NCBI GenBank assembly: GCA_021232515.1
Contig: JAJPOQ010000092.1
Coordinates: forward strand, 1-50,600
Direction: 5' to 3'
Source of the DNA: Lentisphaeraceae bacterium
GTDB taxonomy: Bacteria; Verrucomicrobiota; Lentisphaeria; Lentisphaerales; Lentisphaeraceae
Length of the DNA stretch: 50,600 nucleotides
Position numbers and translations under genes: made by a program. This document shows, piece after piece, positions 7,888 through 16,339 of the stretch (position 1 is its first letter; every line of letters begins with the position of its first letter). The notes below the pieces were generated by a model. The model had not been told where the DNA came from. It did no database searches and saw only the letters and a list, made by a program, of their open reading frames with translations.

Positions 7888-8823
7888 TTGACACATAACA
7901 AAACCATCGAGGTATGGACTGTTCTAAAGCTTATTTGTTTAGAGAAAAGCCGTAATCAGATTTGCTTAGAATTAGAAATATCGTCTCAAAAATTAACAAG
8001 AATTGTTGCAGAATTAAGAGATTTAGGTATTTCTGTGAATTATTCTAAATCAACTAGTACGTATAAATGCGACTGGGTTGATCGATCTTATAATTTAGAC
8101 TTGAGTGATTATGAATTCTTTATAACACTTGTGACATTTTACGAGTTTTTCAAAGGTTCTCTTCATTCAGATGAAGTAGCCTGCTTACAAAAACTTCAAT
8201 CAGCACGCGACTTCAATTCAGACACCTACTTAGACTTAAGTAGTGGAGACCTTTCAAATGATTCTATTAATCATGGTATTTCTTACTTACTCAAACCAGT
8301 GATAGAAGCAATTCGCAATTATCGAAAAGTGCAATTTCTTTACGAAAGTTCAGGTCTGCAGTCAGAGATCCGTACAGTCCATCCTTATAAAATAGTACAT
8401 AGTCAACATTCATTTTATCTTTGGGCTTGGTGTGAAGACCGCTATGACTTCCGCATGTTTAAGCTTAACCGATTGTCAAAGCTGAAAGTAAGCCAAGACA
8501 CATTTCAAGCTAAAAAAGATGGAATAGCAGAGCAGATCAAAGATGCATGGTACTTACGTGTTCAGCCAAACAAAAAAATCCAAATTAAAGTGAAGTTTTA
8601 CGGCGAAGCCGCTTCCTCTATAAAAGAATACAAACTTCATCATTCACAAGAAACTCTCTTCGAAAGCGAAAAAGAAACCATCGTTAGCTGGACCTTAAGC
8701 GTACTATCCGAATTTGCATCTTGGCTTTGCCAATGGCTGGGAAATTTCATTGTGCTGGAGCCCTTGGAACTAAGGCTGATGATAGATAAAAAAGTAAAGA
8801 AATATGGAGAGTTAAATAAATGA
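7888..8823 (+). CDS. WYL-domain transcriptional regulator, CRISPR-associated
   Basis: 311 aa. The N-terminal 60 residues form a winged-helix/HTH (IEVWTVLKLICLEKSRNQICLELEISSQKLTRIVAELRDLG). The C-terminal half is a WYL domain: KPVIEAIRNYRKVQFLYESSG, then RTVHPYKIVHSQHSFYLWAWCEDRYDFRMFKLNRLSKL, with the canonical W-Y-L positions seen as FYLWAW. WYL regulators bind ligands, often nucleic acid or nucleotide, and several control CRISPR-Cas operons. It is the first gene of the locus and is collinear with the cas genes, 220 nt upstream of the small membrane protein. The start is a TTG preceded by GGGG (7876-7879); no in-frame ATG is well placed. An autoregulator or cas-operon controller is the natural inference. 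Confidence 0.85.
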   Translation: MTHNKTIEVWTVLKLICLEKSRNQICLELEISSQKLTRIVAELRDLGISVNYSKSTSTYKCDWVDRSYNLDLSDYEFFITLVTFYEFFKGSLHSDEVACLQKLQSARDFNSDTYLDLSSGDLSNDSINHGISYLLKPVIEAIRNYRKVQFLYESSGLQSEIRTVHPYKIVHSQHSFYLWAWCEDRYDFRMFKLNRLSKLKVSQDTFQAKKDGIAEQIKDAWYLRVQPNKKIQIKVKFYGEAASSIKEYKLHHSQETLFESEKETIVSWTLSVLSEFASWLCQWLGNFIVLEPLELRLMIDKKVKKYGELNK

Positions 8824-8842
8824 TTTTTATAAGAATAGAAAA

Positions 8843-8920
8843 TCTCAAGAGGTTCGAATGCTATTTGTATTAACATAGTTTCTAAAACAATTCGCTTGGA
8901 GGTAAATGAACCTCTTGAGA
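8843..8920 (+). promoter_or_regulatory. 13-bp inverted repeat, attenuator-like element
   Basis: TCTCAAGAGGTTC (8843-8855) is exactly complementary to GAACCTCTTGAGA (8908-8920), separated by 52 nt. It lies between the WYL gene and the SLATT-like gene. The right arm overlaps a possible 10-codon reading frame with a strong ribosome binding site (GGAGG at 8899). This arrangement can act as a translational or transcriptional attenuator, or the arms could be an operator or the remains of a small transposable element. Confidence 0.55.
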
Positions 8921-8938
8921 AAGACAATATGTACTTAA
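8906..8938 (+). CDS. Possible 10-residue leader peptide
   Basis: ATG at 8906 preceded by TTGGAGG and encoding MNLLRKTICT then TAA. Its first codons lie inside the right arm of the 13-bp inverted repeat, so translation would open the hairpin. It is very short and rests only on the ribosome binding site and context; chance occurrence is quite possible. Confidence 0.3.
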   Translation: MNLLRKTICT

Positions 8939-9043
8939 ATAAATATTTTTCAAGCTCATTTATTATTTGTATTACATACGGGTTTAAAAATGGCTTGCTT
9001 ATTGATATTTGGTGAACTATAGGTATTTCTCAAGTTAGGAGAA

Positions 9044-9466
9044 ATGCTTTTGACACTGAAAAATATAACACATGAAATAGATACTGAAATTGAAAGTGCT
9101 GTGGCTAGGAAACTGCAGTGGGAAAACCTAGCACGAGTTAATTCCCGCAAAAATAAGATCTCAAATTTTATTTCCGTTATATTCGCGGCGGCAACGTCAA
9201 TACTTTTTAAGCAGAATGCGAGTGGTGCAATTATGCTTGCCATTGGAGGAATGATTTCTATTTCTAAAGGGATAGAGCACACTATGAATTATGATACAAA
9301 GTTTAGAAGCGCTCATAGAGCAGCAAGAAAGTGTGAAAAACCTATTGCTAGATTAAAGAATGTTCGTTCTCATGTGGGAACTTGGACTAAAAAGAAAGTT
9401 TTAAATGAGTTGAATTCAGTGAGGGTAGATTTTGCTGAAATTCAGGAAGATTTCCCTTTATCTTAA
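9044..9466 (+). CDS. Two-TM SLATT-like membrane protein in the cas operon
   Basis: About 140 aa. A short cytoplasmic helix is followed by two hydrophobic segments (NKISNFISVIFAAATSILF and ASGAIMLAIGGMISIS) and a charged helical tail (YDTKFRSAHRAARKCEKPIARLKNV). This layout, with an 'aromatic...R..H..A...' helix after TM2, resembles SLATT domains, predicted pore-forming effectors attached to nucleotide-sensing defence systems. The assignment is by pattern only. It is 21 nt upstream of cas6 and collinear, so probably co-transcribed. The Shine-Dalgarno AGGAGA (9037-9042) is too close to the ATG at 9044; a TTG at 9050 would have ideal spacing. It may be an abortive-infection effector or a membrane sensor; no catalytic motif is seen. 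Confidence 0.6.
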   Translation: MLLTLKNITHEIDTEIESAVARKLQWENLARVNSRKNKISNFISVIFAAATSILFKQNASGAIMLAIGGMISISKGIEHTMNYDTKFRSAHRAARKCEKPIARLKNVRSHVGTWTKKKVLNELNSVRVDFAEIQEDFPLS

Positions 9467-9487
9467 TATTTAATTGGAGAACTTATC

Positions 9488-10321
9488 ATGCAGTATGAAA
9501 TACAATTGAGGTGCTTAGATGACAAGACATTAAGTTTTGATTATCTATACCCTTTATACTCTGCTATAATGAGAAGCCTAACTCTTTCTCATTCTTCTCT
9601 GGCAAAAGAGATACACGATGGAATTCATAAAAATCGCGTAAAGCTTTTTTGTTTTAGCCCACTAAATGGCGGCAAAAGTGTTGTCGTAGAAGGGCAAAAG
9701 CGGAAGCAGTTACAGATTGAAGGGCGGACTTGGTTTCGAATTTCTTCGCCAATTCCAGAATTTCTGAATGCTATAAGTGAAAGCCTCTTAAGTCAGGGCG
9801 AGATAAATATCCTCGGTAAGTCTTTTCGGGTTACGGGCATAAATATGACGGCTCCACCAAAATTCAAAGAAGAAATGGCTTGGCGACCTTTTGGCAGTTC
9901 TGCATCGATCGTCACAGCATGGTCACCTAGAGATGGTAAAAAGCGCTTTCTAAGACCAGGTCATAATGAAGAAGGCTATCCTGATGTAGAAAAAATTCTT
10001 GCCGATAACCTCACATTGAAATTCAATAAACGGCTTTTTGAAATACGTGATGACGTCGCCAAAGCTTGGTTAAGAGATTCCGAGTTGGATGCAGTCATTC
10101 AGGGTGAAACACCGATTGCCATAGAACTTCTGCCTTACTCCAAAGATAAGCCTTATAAAAAAGTCACTGTTCAAACTAAAAATATAAATATTTACTCTTG
10201 GCGCGCCCCAGTGAAAGTCAAAGCACCAATTGCCATGCAAAGAATGATCTGGAGCAGTGGCCTAGGAAGTCTTAACAGTCAAGGATTTGGGCTTATGCAG
10301 GAGGGTAAAGATGATAATTAA
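9488..10321 (+). CDS. cas6: CRISPR endoribonuclease Cas6
   Basis: 277 aa. It processes the precursor CRISPR RNA by cutting within each repeat, leaving an 8-nt 5' handle (expected UUAGAAAC here). The C-terminal glycine-rich RAMP signature is clear: GLGSLNSQGFGLM (258-270, the 'GhGxxxxxGFG' motif). Histidines in the LSHSSLAKEIHDGIHKNR region (about 33-50) are candidates for the catalytic base. A GGAGA ribosome binding site precedes the ATG. It overlaps cas8 by 11 nt. Its position at the head of cas6-cas8-cas7-cas5-cas3-cas4-cas1-cas2 is the standard type I-B order. Confidence 0.93.
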   Translation: MQYEIQLRCLDDKTLSFDYLYPLYSAIMRSLTLSHSSLAKEIHDGIHKNRVKLFCFSPLNGGKSVVVEGQKRKQLQIEGRTWFRISSPIPEFLNAISESLLSQGEINILGKSFRVTGINMTAPPKFKEEMAWRPFGSSASIVTAWSPRDGKKRFLRPGHNEEGYPDVEKILADNLTLKFNKRLFEIRDDVAKAWLRDSELDAVIQGETPIAIELLPYSKDKPYKKVTVQTKNINIYSWRAPVKVKAPIAMQRMIWSSGLGSLNSQGFGLMQEGKDDN

Positions 10322-12263
10322 GCATATGGATCATATTGCTCAAAATGGGCAATTTGATCTTGATCTAAATACAGATGTAAATGTTTATCTTGCTGAAATA
10401 AAAGGCTTCACTAAAGATAAGGGTCTGGCTGAATGGGAAATCGTTGGTGAAGAGGAGGTCTCTCCAAACTTATTGCATTATGATGACACTGCGGATGGAA
10501 GTAATGCACTGAACGGAAGTTGGCGAGAATTTTTTGCTTCAGAAGTCGAATTTGGTGAAAAGCCTCTGTATAGCGGAAGTGCAATATTTTTTAAAGATGG
10601 TTTACCTAATTTTAGGGGAGTTGCTAAAGCGGTAATTTATCTGAGGTATTCAGTAGGTTTCTTAAATTGGTTAAAAAGCTTTGATTTAGAAGCTGCACAA
10701 AAAATTGAAGCAGAAAAAGGCTTCTTTGAAAAGTTAATTGAAAACCCTAAAACTAAAAAGCTCATAGGAGTATGGGATAAGTTCAAAGCTCCAAGAGGGC
10801 AGTGGCCTTTACCGGTAATTTGTACTTTAACAGATTCTACTAAACTAATTTTTGGATTGAAAAATTCTGATGAAGCAGATTGGGAAGATCTTGAAGAGAA
10901 AAGTGTAAATATTACTAGGTCTTTGGAGGTTATGTCTTTTTTTGAAAAGCCTCAAGTAAACGGTAGAGAAGTAGTTTCGGAAGTTTTTCAAATGGGAGGA
11001 GGACTTGGTAGAAATGCTTTTGGTAAGTCTTACAAATTAGACATCATTCCGGATTCAGAATATGTAAGGTTAATGGGAACAATTCCTGAAGCCTACAGAA
11101 CAGATTTATTAAGTATTTGGGCAAACAAGGTTAGTTATCGTATAAAAGTTTCACCAAATCCAGATTCGTCAGAGTTAATCTATATGCCTGAAGGCGATTT
11201 AGAGTATAGCGAACTAAAATCTTTCAATGATGCAATTCAGAATCGAAAAACTAGATATTTTGAAACTAGAAAAGATAGATCAAAATCAAATGAGGATGTC
11301 GAAGGTATTTTAACAGAGAAGTTAAATTTAGTTCCGATACCTCAATCAGATAAAGTAACATTGTACTTAGTTAATACAGAAGGTGCCCAAAAGAAAAAGA
11401 TTATTATTCAAGAAGTTTTCCCGTCAGTTTCCTTAGAATACTTAGAGCTTATCGATTCTACATTACTCAGTGACAATACACAAAATATTGTTGTTAATTA
11501 TCTGAAGAAAGCTTTAACAGCCCAAGACCGTGATACACCGAGTGTATACCACTACTGGACAAAAGTATTCACTTCTTTACTACAGAAAAAATACATATCT
11601 GCAAATGAAATTTTTTATAGTTTCCAAAGGTACTGCAAAGCCTTTCGCGGGGATGAACTCATAGAGAAGGGTAAAGCCCGTGAATATTTTAAAGTTATAA
11701 ATTCTCTTAAGCGGCTTCAGCAATTAATTCATGTAGGCCGATCAATATCTCAAAATTACGGTTCACTACGGCAGGGACTAATGAACTTAGACCAAAATTC
11801 AAAACAAATAAAAGGAGTTTTTTTGATGAGTGAAACTATGCCAGATATCAATGAATTAGTTGGGGAGGTGTATGAAAACTTATGGGATAAGCAACAAGAG
11901 AAACTGAAGGCATTTATCAAGCTTTCATGGTCTGGTGTTCCAAGTGAAGATTTCCCTTTATTTGTCCGTGGTGGCTTGGTAGGGATTCTTTTGAATGAAC
12001 TTACTTGGACAGTAAAAAATGAAGGGAGAAGTTTTTCAGTTACTCAAGGGCGCCATCCTTCAACTTTACGTGGGACAGATATACAAAGAGTTGTAGAGAA
12101 AGGCATTGGCTTATTAATCGGTTTAGATAAGCAACATAGGTTCAATGGAAAGGCGGCGTTGTTTATTCAAGCTTGTATAAAAGAAAGTCGTAAAGATGCA
12201 TTTAATTCAGGTTTAATTATGGGCTTAGTATTTATTCATAAATCAACAGAAGAAGGGAAATAG
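10311..12263 (+). CDS. cas8b: Type I-B Cascade large subunit Cas8b
   Basis: 650 aa. The large subunit of Cascade, expected to recognise the PAM and help load target DNA. Sequence similarity within Cas8b is weak, so the call rests mainly on position between cas6 and cas7, size, and the helical C-terminus. No CxxC zinc-finger pair, present in many Csh1-type proteins, is visible. The reading frame is open further upstream, but ATG 10311 has the perfect ribosome binding site AGGAGGG (10299-10305) and is preferred. The last 145 codons also have their own start (11826) predicted to yield the small subunit. The gene is noticeably AT-rich compared with flanking housekeeping genes. Confidence 0.82.
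   Translation: MIIKHMDHIAQNGQFDLDLNTDVNVYLAEIKGFTKDKGLAEWEIVGEEEVSPNLLHYDDTADGSNALNGSWREFFASEVEFGEKPLYSGSAIFFKDGLPNFRGVAKAVIYLRYSVGFLNWLKSFDLEAAQKIEAEKGFFEKLIENPKTKKLIGVWDKFKAPRGQWPLPVICTLTDSTKLIFGLKNSDEADWEDLEEKSVNITRSLEVMSFFEKPQVNGREVVSEVFQMGGGLGRNAFGKSYKLDIIPDSEYVRLMGTIPEAYRTDLLSIWANKVSYRIKVSPNPDSSELIYMPEGDLEYSELKSFNDAIQNRKTRYFETRKDRSKSNEDVEGILTEKLNLVPIPQSDKVTLYLVNTEGAQKKKIIIQEVFPSVSLEYLELIDSTLLSDNTQNIVVNYLKKALTAQDRDTPSVYHYWTKVFTSLLQKKYISANEIFYSFQRYCKAFRGDELIEKGKAREYFKVINSLKRLQQLIHVGRSISQNYGSLRQGLMNLDQNSKQIKGVFLMSETMPDINELVGEVYENLWDKQQEKLKAFIKLSWSGVPSEDFPLFVRGGLVGILLNELTWTVKNEGRSFSVTQGRHPSTLRGTDIQRVVEKGIGLLIGLDKQHRFNGKAALFIQACIKESRKDAFNSGLIMGLVFIHKSTEEGK
11826..12263 (+). CDS. cas11b: Internally initiated small subunit Cas11b
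   Basis: Within cas8b, AAAGGAG (11811-11817) sits 8 nt before an in-frame ATG at 11826 (codon 506 of cas8b), giving a 145-aa product beginning MSETMPDINELV and ending KSTEEGK. The product is helical and of Cas11 size. Internal translation of the small subunit from cas8 is established for types I-B, I-C and I-D; here it is inferred from the ribosome binding site, frame and size. Cas11 forms the belly filament of Cascade and stabilises the R-loop. Confidence 0.75.
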   Translation: MSETMPDINELVGEVYENLWDKQQEKLKAFIKLSWSGVPSEDFPLFVRGGLVGILLNELTWTVKNEGRSFSVTQGRHPSTLRGTDIQRVVEKGIGLLIGLDKQHRFNGKAALFIQACIKESRKDAFNSGLIMGLVFIHKSTEEGK

Positions 12264-12265
12264 AA

Positions 12266-13225
12266 ATGATAAAATTAAACTCACTCAATAAAGAAACAGG
12301 TAATGCTTATATCTTATTTGGACATGAAGCAATTCAAGCTAGGCCAAATTTAGATCCTTATACATCTACACTACGTATGAATGATGAAACAATGCAGGTT
12401 TATACATCTGACGTACACATCAAACATCATGTTCGACGTGGAATAAAAGCTTATGCTTTGGAGAATAAATTATCGCAACCGGGTTCTGCAATTTTTTATG
12501 AAAAAGAAGATGAATATGGAAATGCACGAGATTTTGCAACTAGAATTAGTTTAATTCGTGAAACACAAGAGATTAGTAAAAAAGATCAAGATAAGAAAGA
12601 TGCTCTACACCATTGTTTAGACTTACCTCTTTTTGGTTATGTCCATGCAGTGAAAAATGAAAACTTTAATGTAACGAATGCCATTAATACTCTATTTAGA
12701 CCTGTAACCTTTCATTCATGTGAAATTAAGTCTCTTGGTCGTAATAATGCATTCCCGACTTTGGGTAAAGAGGGTGAGGTTAAAGAATCTGCAGGTTCAG
12801 CAACAGTAGACTCACTTGAATATGGTTTTTTCCTTTCTTTATGGGAAATTAATTTGAATATGTTAAAAATAAATGCTCAAGATCATAAAGTTTTTAAGTG
12901 GGATGATGCACAGTCAAAAGGATGGTTAGAGGTATTTATTAATGGCCTTTGGAAAGCTTATACTACAGACCGGTTTCCTTCTTTTACTCAACGTTCACAA
13001 TTCGCACAGTTTGTATTAGGCTGGCAACCAAGTAGTGACGTAAGTTATGAGAATCCAAGTGATTTATTTGATAAAGTTTCAAAGAAACAGATTAAAAATC
13101 ATTCAGAAGCTATATCTGGTCTAAATGAAGCTCTTCCTGCATTTTTAGAAGGTTGGGATTGTTCTAAAAGTACACAGTTTGTAAGTCATACTGCAAAAAA
13201 CTGTAACTTAGATATTTTAGGTTAA
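12266..13225 (+). CDS. cas7: Cascade backbone protein Cas7 (Csh2-like)
   Basis: 319 aa. It forms the crRNA-binding backbone. The N-terminus carries the Cas7 pattern 'N.NLDP.....R......Q.YTSDVHIKHHVRRGIKAY', equivalent to the 'NPNGDP...R.D......VTDV.LKR.IR' signature of Csh2/Cas7b proteins. Later segments (FRPVTFHSCEIKSLGRNNAFPTLGKEG, SLEYGFFLSLWEINLN) fit the RRM-core palm. It begins 2 nt after the cas8 stop with AGAAGGG as ribosome binding site, implying tight coupling. Confidence 0.88.
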   Translation: MIKLNSLNKETGNAYILFGHEAIQARPNLDPYTSTLRMNDETMQVYTSDVHIKHHVRRGIKAYALENKLSQPGSAIFYEKEDEYGNARDFATRISLIRETQEISKKDQDKKDALHHCLDLPLFGYVHAVKNENFNVTNAINTLFRPVTFHSCEIKSLGRNNAFPTLGKEGEVKESAGSATVDSLEYGFFLSLWEINLNMLKINAQDHKVFKWDDAQSKGWLEVFINGLWKAYTTDRFPSFTQRSQFAQFVLGWQPSSDVSYENPSDLFDKVSKKQIKNHSEAISGLNEALPAFLEGWDCSKSTQFVSHTAKNCNLDILG

Positions 13226-13228
13226 AGC

Positions 13229-13960
13229 ATGGCTTATTTAGTCTTTGAGTTAAAAGGAGACATGGCTATGTGGAGAAACCCCTATGAGTCGATGGGGGCT
13301 TTTTCCTGTCTAGGACCTTCTCCATCAAATATTGCAGGAATCATTGGTGCAGCTTTAGGATTTGCTTCTCCTAAATCTCAAGGTGCAGTGAACCCGGATG
13401 AAAAAAAACTGAAAGCTTTGGATAAAAAAGGTTTACCTTGGCCTGTTTCTCCTGAACTATTACTTTGGCAGGAAGAAAATGATTTCCATGTAGCTTGTCG
13501 TTGGATTGGTGATTTCCCCCAAAGGTCTCCTTGGAATGTTAATGGTTGCAAAGACCTTGATCCGGTTAAGGGAAATTTAAGGATACAACAACAAGTAATC
13601 GAAAATCCAAGCTATGAAGTATCTATTCGATTATCTCAAAATGAAGCGGGAAAAGTATCTCAAGCATTAAGAGAACCTGCTTTTCCATTATTCTTGGGAG
13701 CTTCATTTTGTCGAGCAATAGTAAAAAATATTTCAATCCAAGAAGATGAACCTCAAAGAGAGAATTGGGCTTATTGGAAAAATGGTTTTGTAGTTGGGAA
13801 TGCAACACCTTTTTCTCGACATATAATCAATGCGGAAGAGGTCGGTGAAAGGATTAAAAGTGAAGGCTTTTGGGTATATCCAACTAAGGAGTATCCGGCA
13901 GAGCAAGGGTATGATGCTTTTGTGAAAGGTTATTGTGCCCTAGAGGTTAATAATAAGTGA
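13229..13960 (+). CDS. cas5: Cascade subunit Cas5
   Basis: 243 aa RAMP protein that caps the crRNA 5' handle. The N-terminus LVFELKGDMAMWRNPYESMGAFSCLGPSPSNIAGIIGAALGF matches the Cas5 signature (F.L.G..A.fr.......PP.s.l.GllgA.lG), with S replacing the first P. It starts 3 nt after cas7 and its stop TGA overlaps the GTG start of cas3, indicating translational coupling. Confidence 0.9.
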   Translation: MAYLVFELKGDMAMWRNPYESMGAFSCLGPSPSNIAGIIGAALGFASPKSQGAVNPDEKKLKALDKKGLPWPVSPELLLWQEENDFHVACRWIGDFPQRSPWNVNGCKDLDPVKGNLRIQQQVIENPSYEVSIRLSQNEAGKVSQALREPAFPLFLGASFCRAIVKNISIQEDEPQRENWAYWKNGFVVGNATPFSRHIINAEEVGERIKSEGFWVYPTKEYPAEQGYDAFVKGYCALEVNNK

Positions 13961-16323
13961 TTTTACAAAGTCATGGATTCGGCTCAAACCTCCTTCAGCA
14001 TCTTGAGGAGGTTTGCCACGCAGCCCAAAATGTGGAAGAACGCATAATATGTGCATGTCACGATGCAGGGAAAGCATCTAAAGCTTGGCAAAAATATATT
14101 AGTGGAGTTGAATACTCGTCTCCACATAGACATGCTGCTGTCGGTGGTTTTCTCGCAGCCCTTTTAATAAAAAAATTAGGAAGGCGTGAGGCGAATTTAT
14201 GGTCTTTAGTTGCACTGCATGCAGGTGCAGCCCACCATAGTTTTTTGGGATTTGTAAGAGAGTATGAAAAAGAATTCATAATTGTTTCAACGGATGAGCA
14301 AGCCAAAGCTTTCTTTTGTAACGACATTCCTAAGTTATTACCTGATATCTCAACAAGTTTATTCATGGAAGTATGGAATAAGTTTGCAGAAATGGCCCTT
14401 TGTTCGAGAGGTTCTTTTAACGGGTTTAGCGATGATTATAAGCGTCTTTCTGGAGATGAAAGGTTAAAGGTTTACATATATTCTCGGTCGATCTTAGGTA
14501 GACTTTGCTTTCAAGATCATCAATCTGCTGCAAAGCAATCCGGAAACTCTGAAAGTATAACTATGTGGCAAGGTGCGTTTCCAGAATTGCCTTTCAAACG
14601 GCGTCCATTAAAGGTTTTTCCAGCAAGTGATTTACAAATACATCAATTGAGGAATGAATTAAAAGCTCATTTTCATGCATCTTTAAAAGAAGAAAGTCCT
14701 TTTTATTTTATCGATGCACCAACAGGTTTGGGTAAAACTGAAACCATGATTTCTGCTGCTGAAATTCTTGTTCAGAAGCATGATCTTAGTAGAATTGTTT
14801 TTTCTGTACCTCAAGTATCGATTGCGGACCAGATTTATGAAGAATACTTTGACGAAAAAAGTGATGCACAGATTTGGAATTATATTCGTCAAGAGAAGTC
14901 GTGTGATAAACCCTCCGATGAGAGAATTGAGGATAATAACAACCCATCATTTAACTTAGAAGTTGCACTTCAACCTTTTAGTCAATCTTATAATATAACA
15001 ACCTTTAATCAGGTTTTATTAGCTATGTGTCATCCCTTAAGGACAAGATGTATTCGTGGAATTGGCTTGCGAGATGCAGTGATAATAATGGATGAATTTC
15101 ATAAGCTACCAATGACAATTTTGCCTTATTTTTTCAGGATAGCTAAAGAGTTTACAAAGCGTCATAATTGTCGTTTTATTCTAGGCTCAGCGACTCCTTT
15201 AGAAAAATATCCTTATTTGGGTTTGGAAGAAGCCCAGTCCATTAAATCTGAGTTTACAGAGCCTCTTTATACAAATCCGACTATTGATAACCGTAGAATT
15301 TATAAATCTGTAGGCTTGTGGGATATAGAGAAACTGACAGACAGAATTGAAAGTTTTCATGTCAGTTCAGAAAAAAATCTAATGGTGGTAGTTAACCTTA
15401 TTTCAAAAGGGTCATGGCCTCTTTTGAAAAACTTAATAGGGGCTTATAATCCATGGAAAATGCTAGATAATTTATCTAAAGACGAAGATTCTAGGTTAGT
15501 AGTTTTTTTAGATGGTCTTGTACCTCCTTTTTTGCGTCGTGAAATAATTTTGAAATGCAAAATCGCTATGAAAAAGCGACCAATTACTCTTATTACGACT
15601 CAAATGGTAGAAGTAGGAGTGGATTTGGATTTTGATCATGCCTTTGTTGATTATCAGGGCATAGCGGCAACTATTCAAAGAGGCGGAAGAGTTGGCCGTG
15701 AAGGTCGTTCAAATGGAGAGGCTTGTGAGGTAGATGTTTTTTCTTTAGTTACAGATGATGAAACTTCTTTTAAAGTATTATGCGATGTACAGAAAAAGTA
15801 TGATAGCCGGTTAAAAAACAGTTCCTTTAATGACATTTCTGGGAAGACTTCAAAGTTTTGGAAAAAGGAAATTTCATTTTTCAATAATTGGGATGATAGC
15901 GAAGTCTTTACAGATTCTCAACTCATAGAAAAATTAAGAACTATTCAACAAAAAATATTTGCTAATGTAGATGGCTCTCGCTTACTCGGGGACTTTTTTA
16001 GTTTTGCTTCAGTGAGGGGTGATCTTGGAGTTAATTACATAGAAGCACAGCATTTAGCTGAGCTATTTGGCGAAAATCAGGGAACGGAACTACTTATCCT
16101 AAAAGATCAAAACGAGTTTGAAACTTTGAGCCAATTAGTTGATAAATTGCGATTAAACAGGGCTTTGTTAGAGGATAAAAGAGAATTAAATAAATTTGTG
16201 GTGGGTCATAAAATTACAGTATTTAGTAAAGATGTTATTACTGAGTTAGGTTTAGAAGAAGCAGGGTATATAGACATACAAGATAATTTAAGGTGTTTGA
16301 AAATGGAAACATCTATTTTTTAA
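13957..16323 (+). CDS. cas3: CRISPR nuclease-helicase Cas3 (HD + SF2 helicase)
   Basis: 788 aa. It degrades target DNA after Cascade recruitment. The HD nuclease domain is N-terminal: CHDAGK (H35-D36), SPHRHAAVGG, and ALHAGAAHH. The DExD/H helicase follows: Walker A APTGLGKTE (about 252-260), DEFH (about 379-382), SAT (about 411-413), a motif V region TTQMVEVGVDLD, and motif VI QRGGRVGR (about 574-581). All catalytic motifs are intact. The GTG start overlaps the cas5 stop (GTGA), a coupling junction. Confidence 0.96.
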   Translation: MILQSHGFGSNLLQHLEEVCHAAQNVEERIICACHDAGKASKAWQKYISGVEYSSPHRHAAVGGFLAALLIKKLGRREANLWSLVALHAGAAHHSFLGFVREYEKEFIIVSTDEQAKAFFCNDIPKLLPDISTSLFMEVWNKFAEMALCSRGSFNGFSDDYKRLSGDERLKVYIYSRSILGRLCFQDHQSAAKQSGNSESITMWQGAFPELPFKRRPLKVFPASDLQIHQLRNELKAHFHASLKEESPFYFIDAPTGLGKTETMISAAEILVQKHDLSRIVFSVPQVSIADQIYEEYFDEKSDAQIWNYIRQEKSCDKPSDERIEDNNNPSFNLEVALQPFSQSYNITTFNQVLLAMCHPLRTRCIRGIGLRDAVIIMDEFHKLPMTILPYFFRIAKEFTKRHNCRFILGSATPLEKYPYLGLEEAQSIKSEFTEPLYTNPTIDNRRIYKSVGLWDIEKLTDRIESFHVSSEKNLMVVVNLISKGSWPLLKNLIGAYNPWKMLDNLSKDEDSRLVVFLDGLVPPFLRREIILKCKIAMKKRPITLITTQMVEVGVDLDFDHAFVDYQGIAATIQRGGRVGREGRSNGEACEVDVFSLVTDDETSFKVLCDVQKKYDSRLKNSSFNDISGKTSKFWKKEISFFNNWDDSEVFTDSQLIEKLRTIQQKIFANVDGSRLLGDFFSFASVRGDLGVNYIEAQHLAELFGENQGTELLILKDQNEFETLSQLVDKLRLNRALLEDKRELNKFVVGHKITVFSKDVITELGLEEAGYIDIQDNLRCLKMETSIF

Positions 16324-16339
16324 AGGGCGCATCAAACAA

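Noticed and set aside
10287-10310. Upstream start for cas8b
   Set aside because: The ribosome binding site AGGAGGG at 10299-10305 lies inside this extension and points to ATG 10311.
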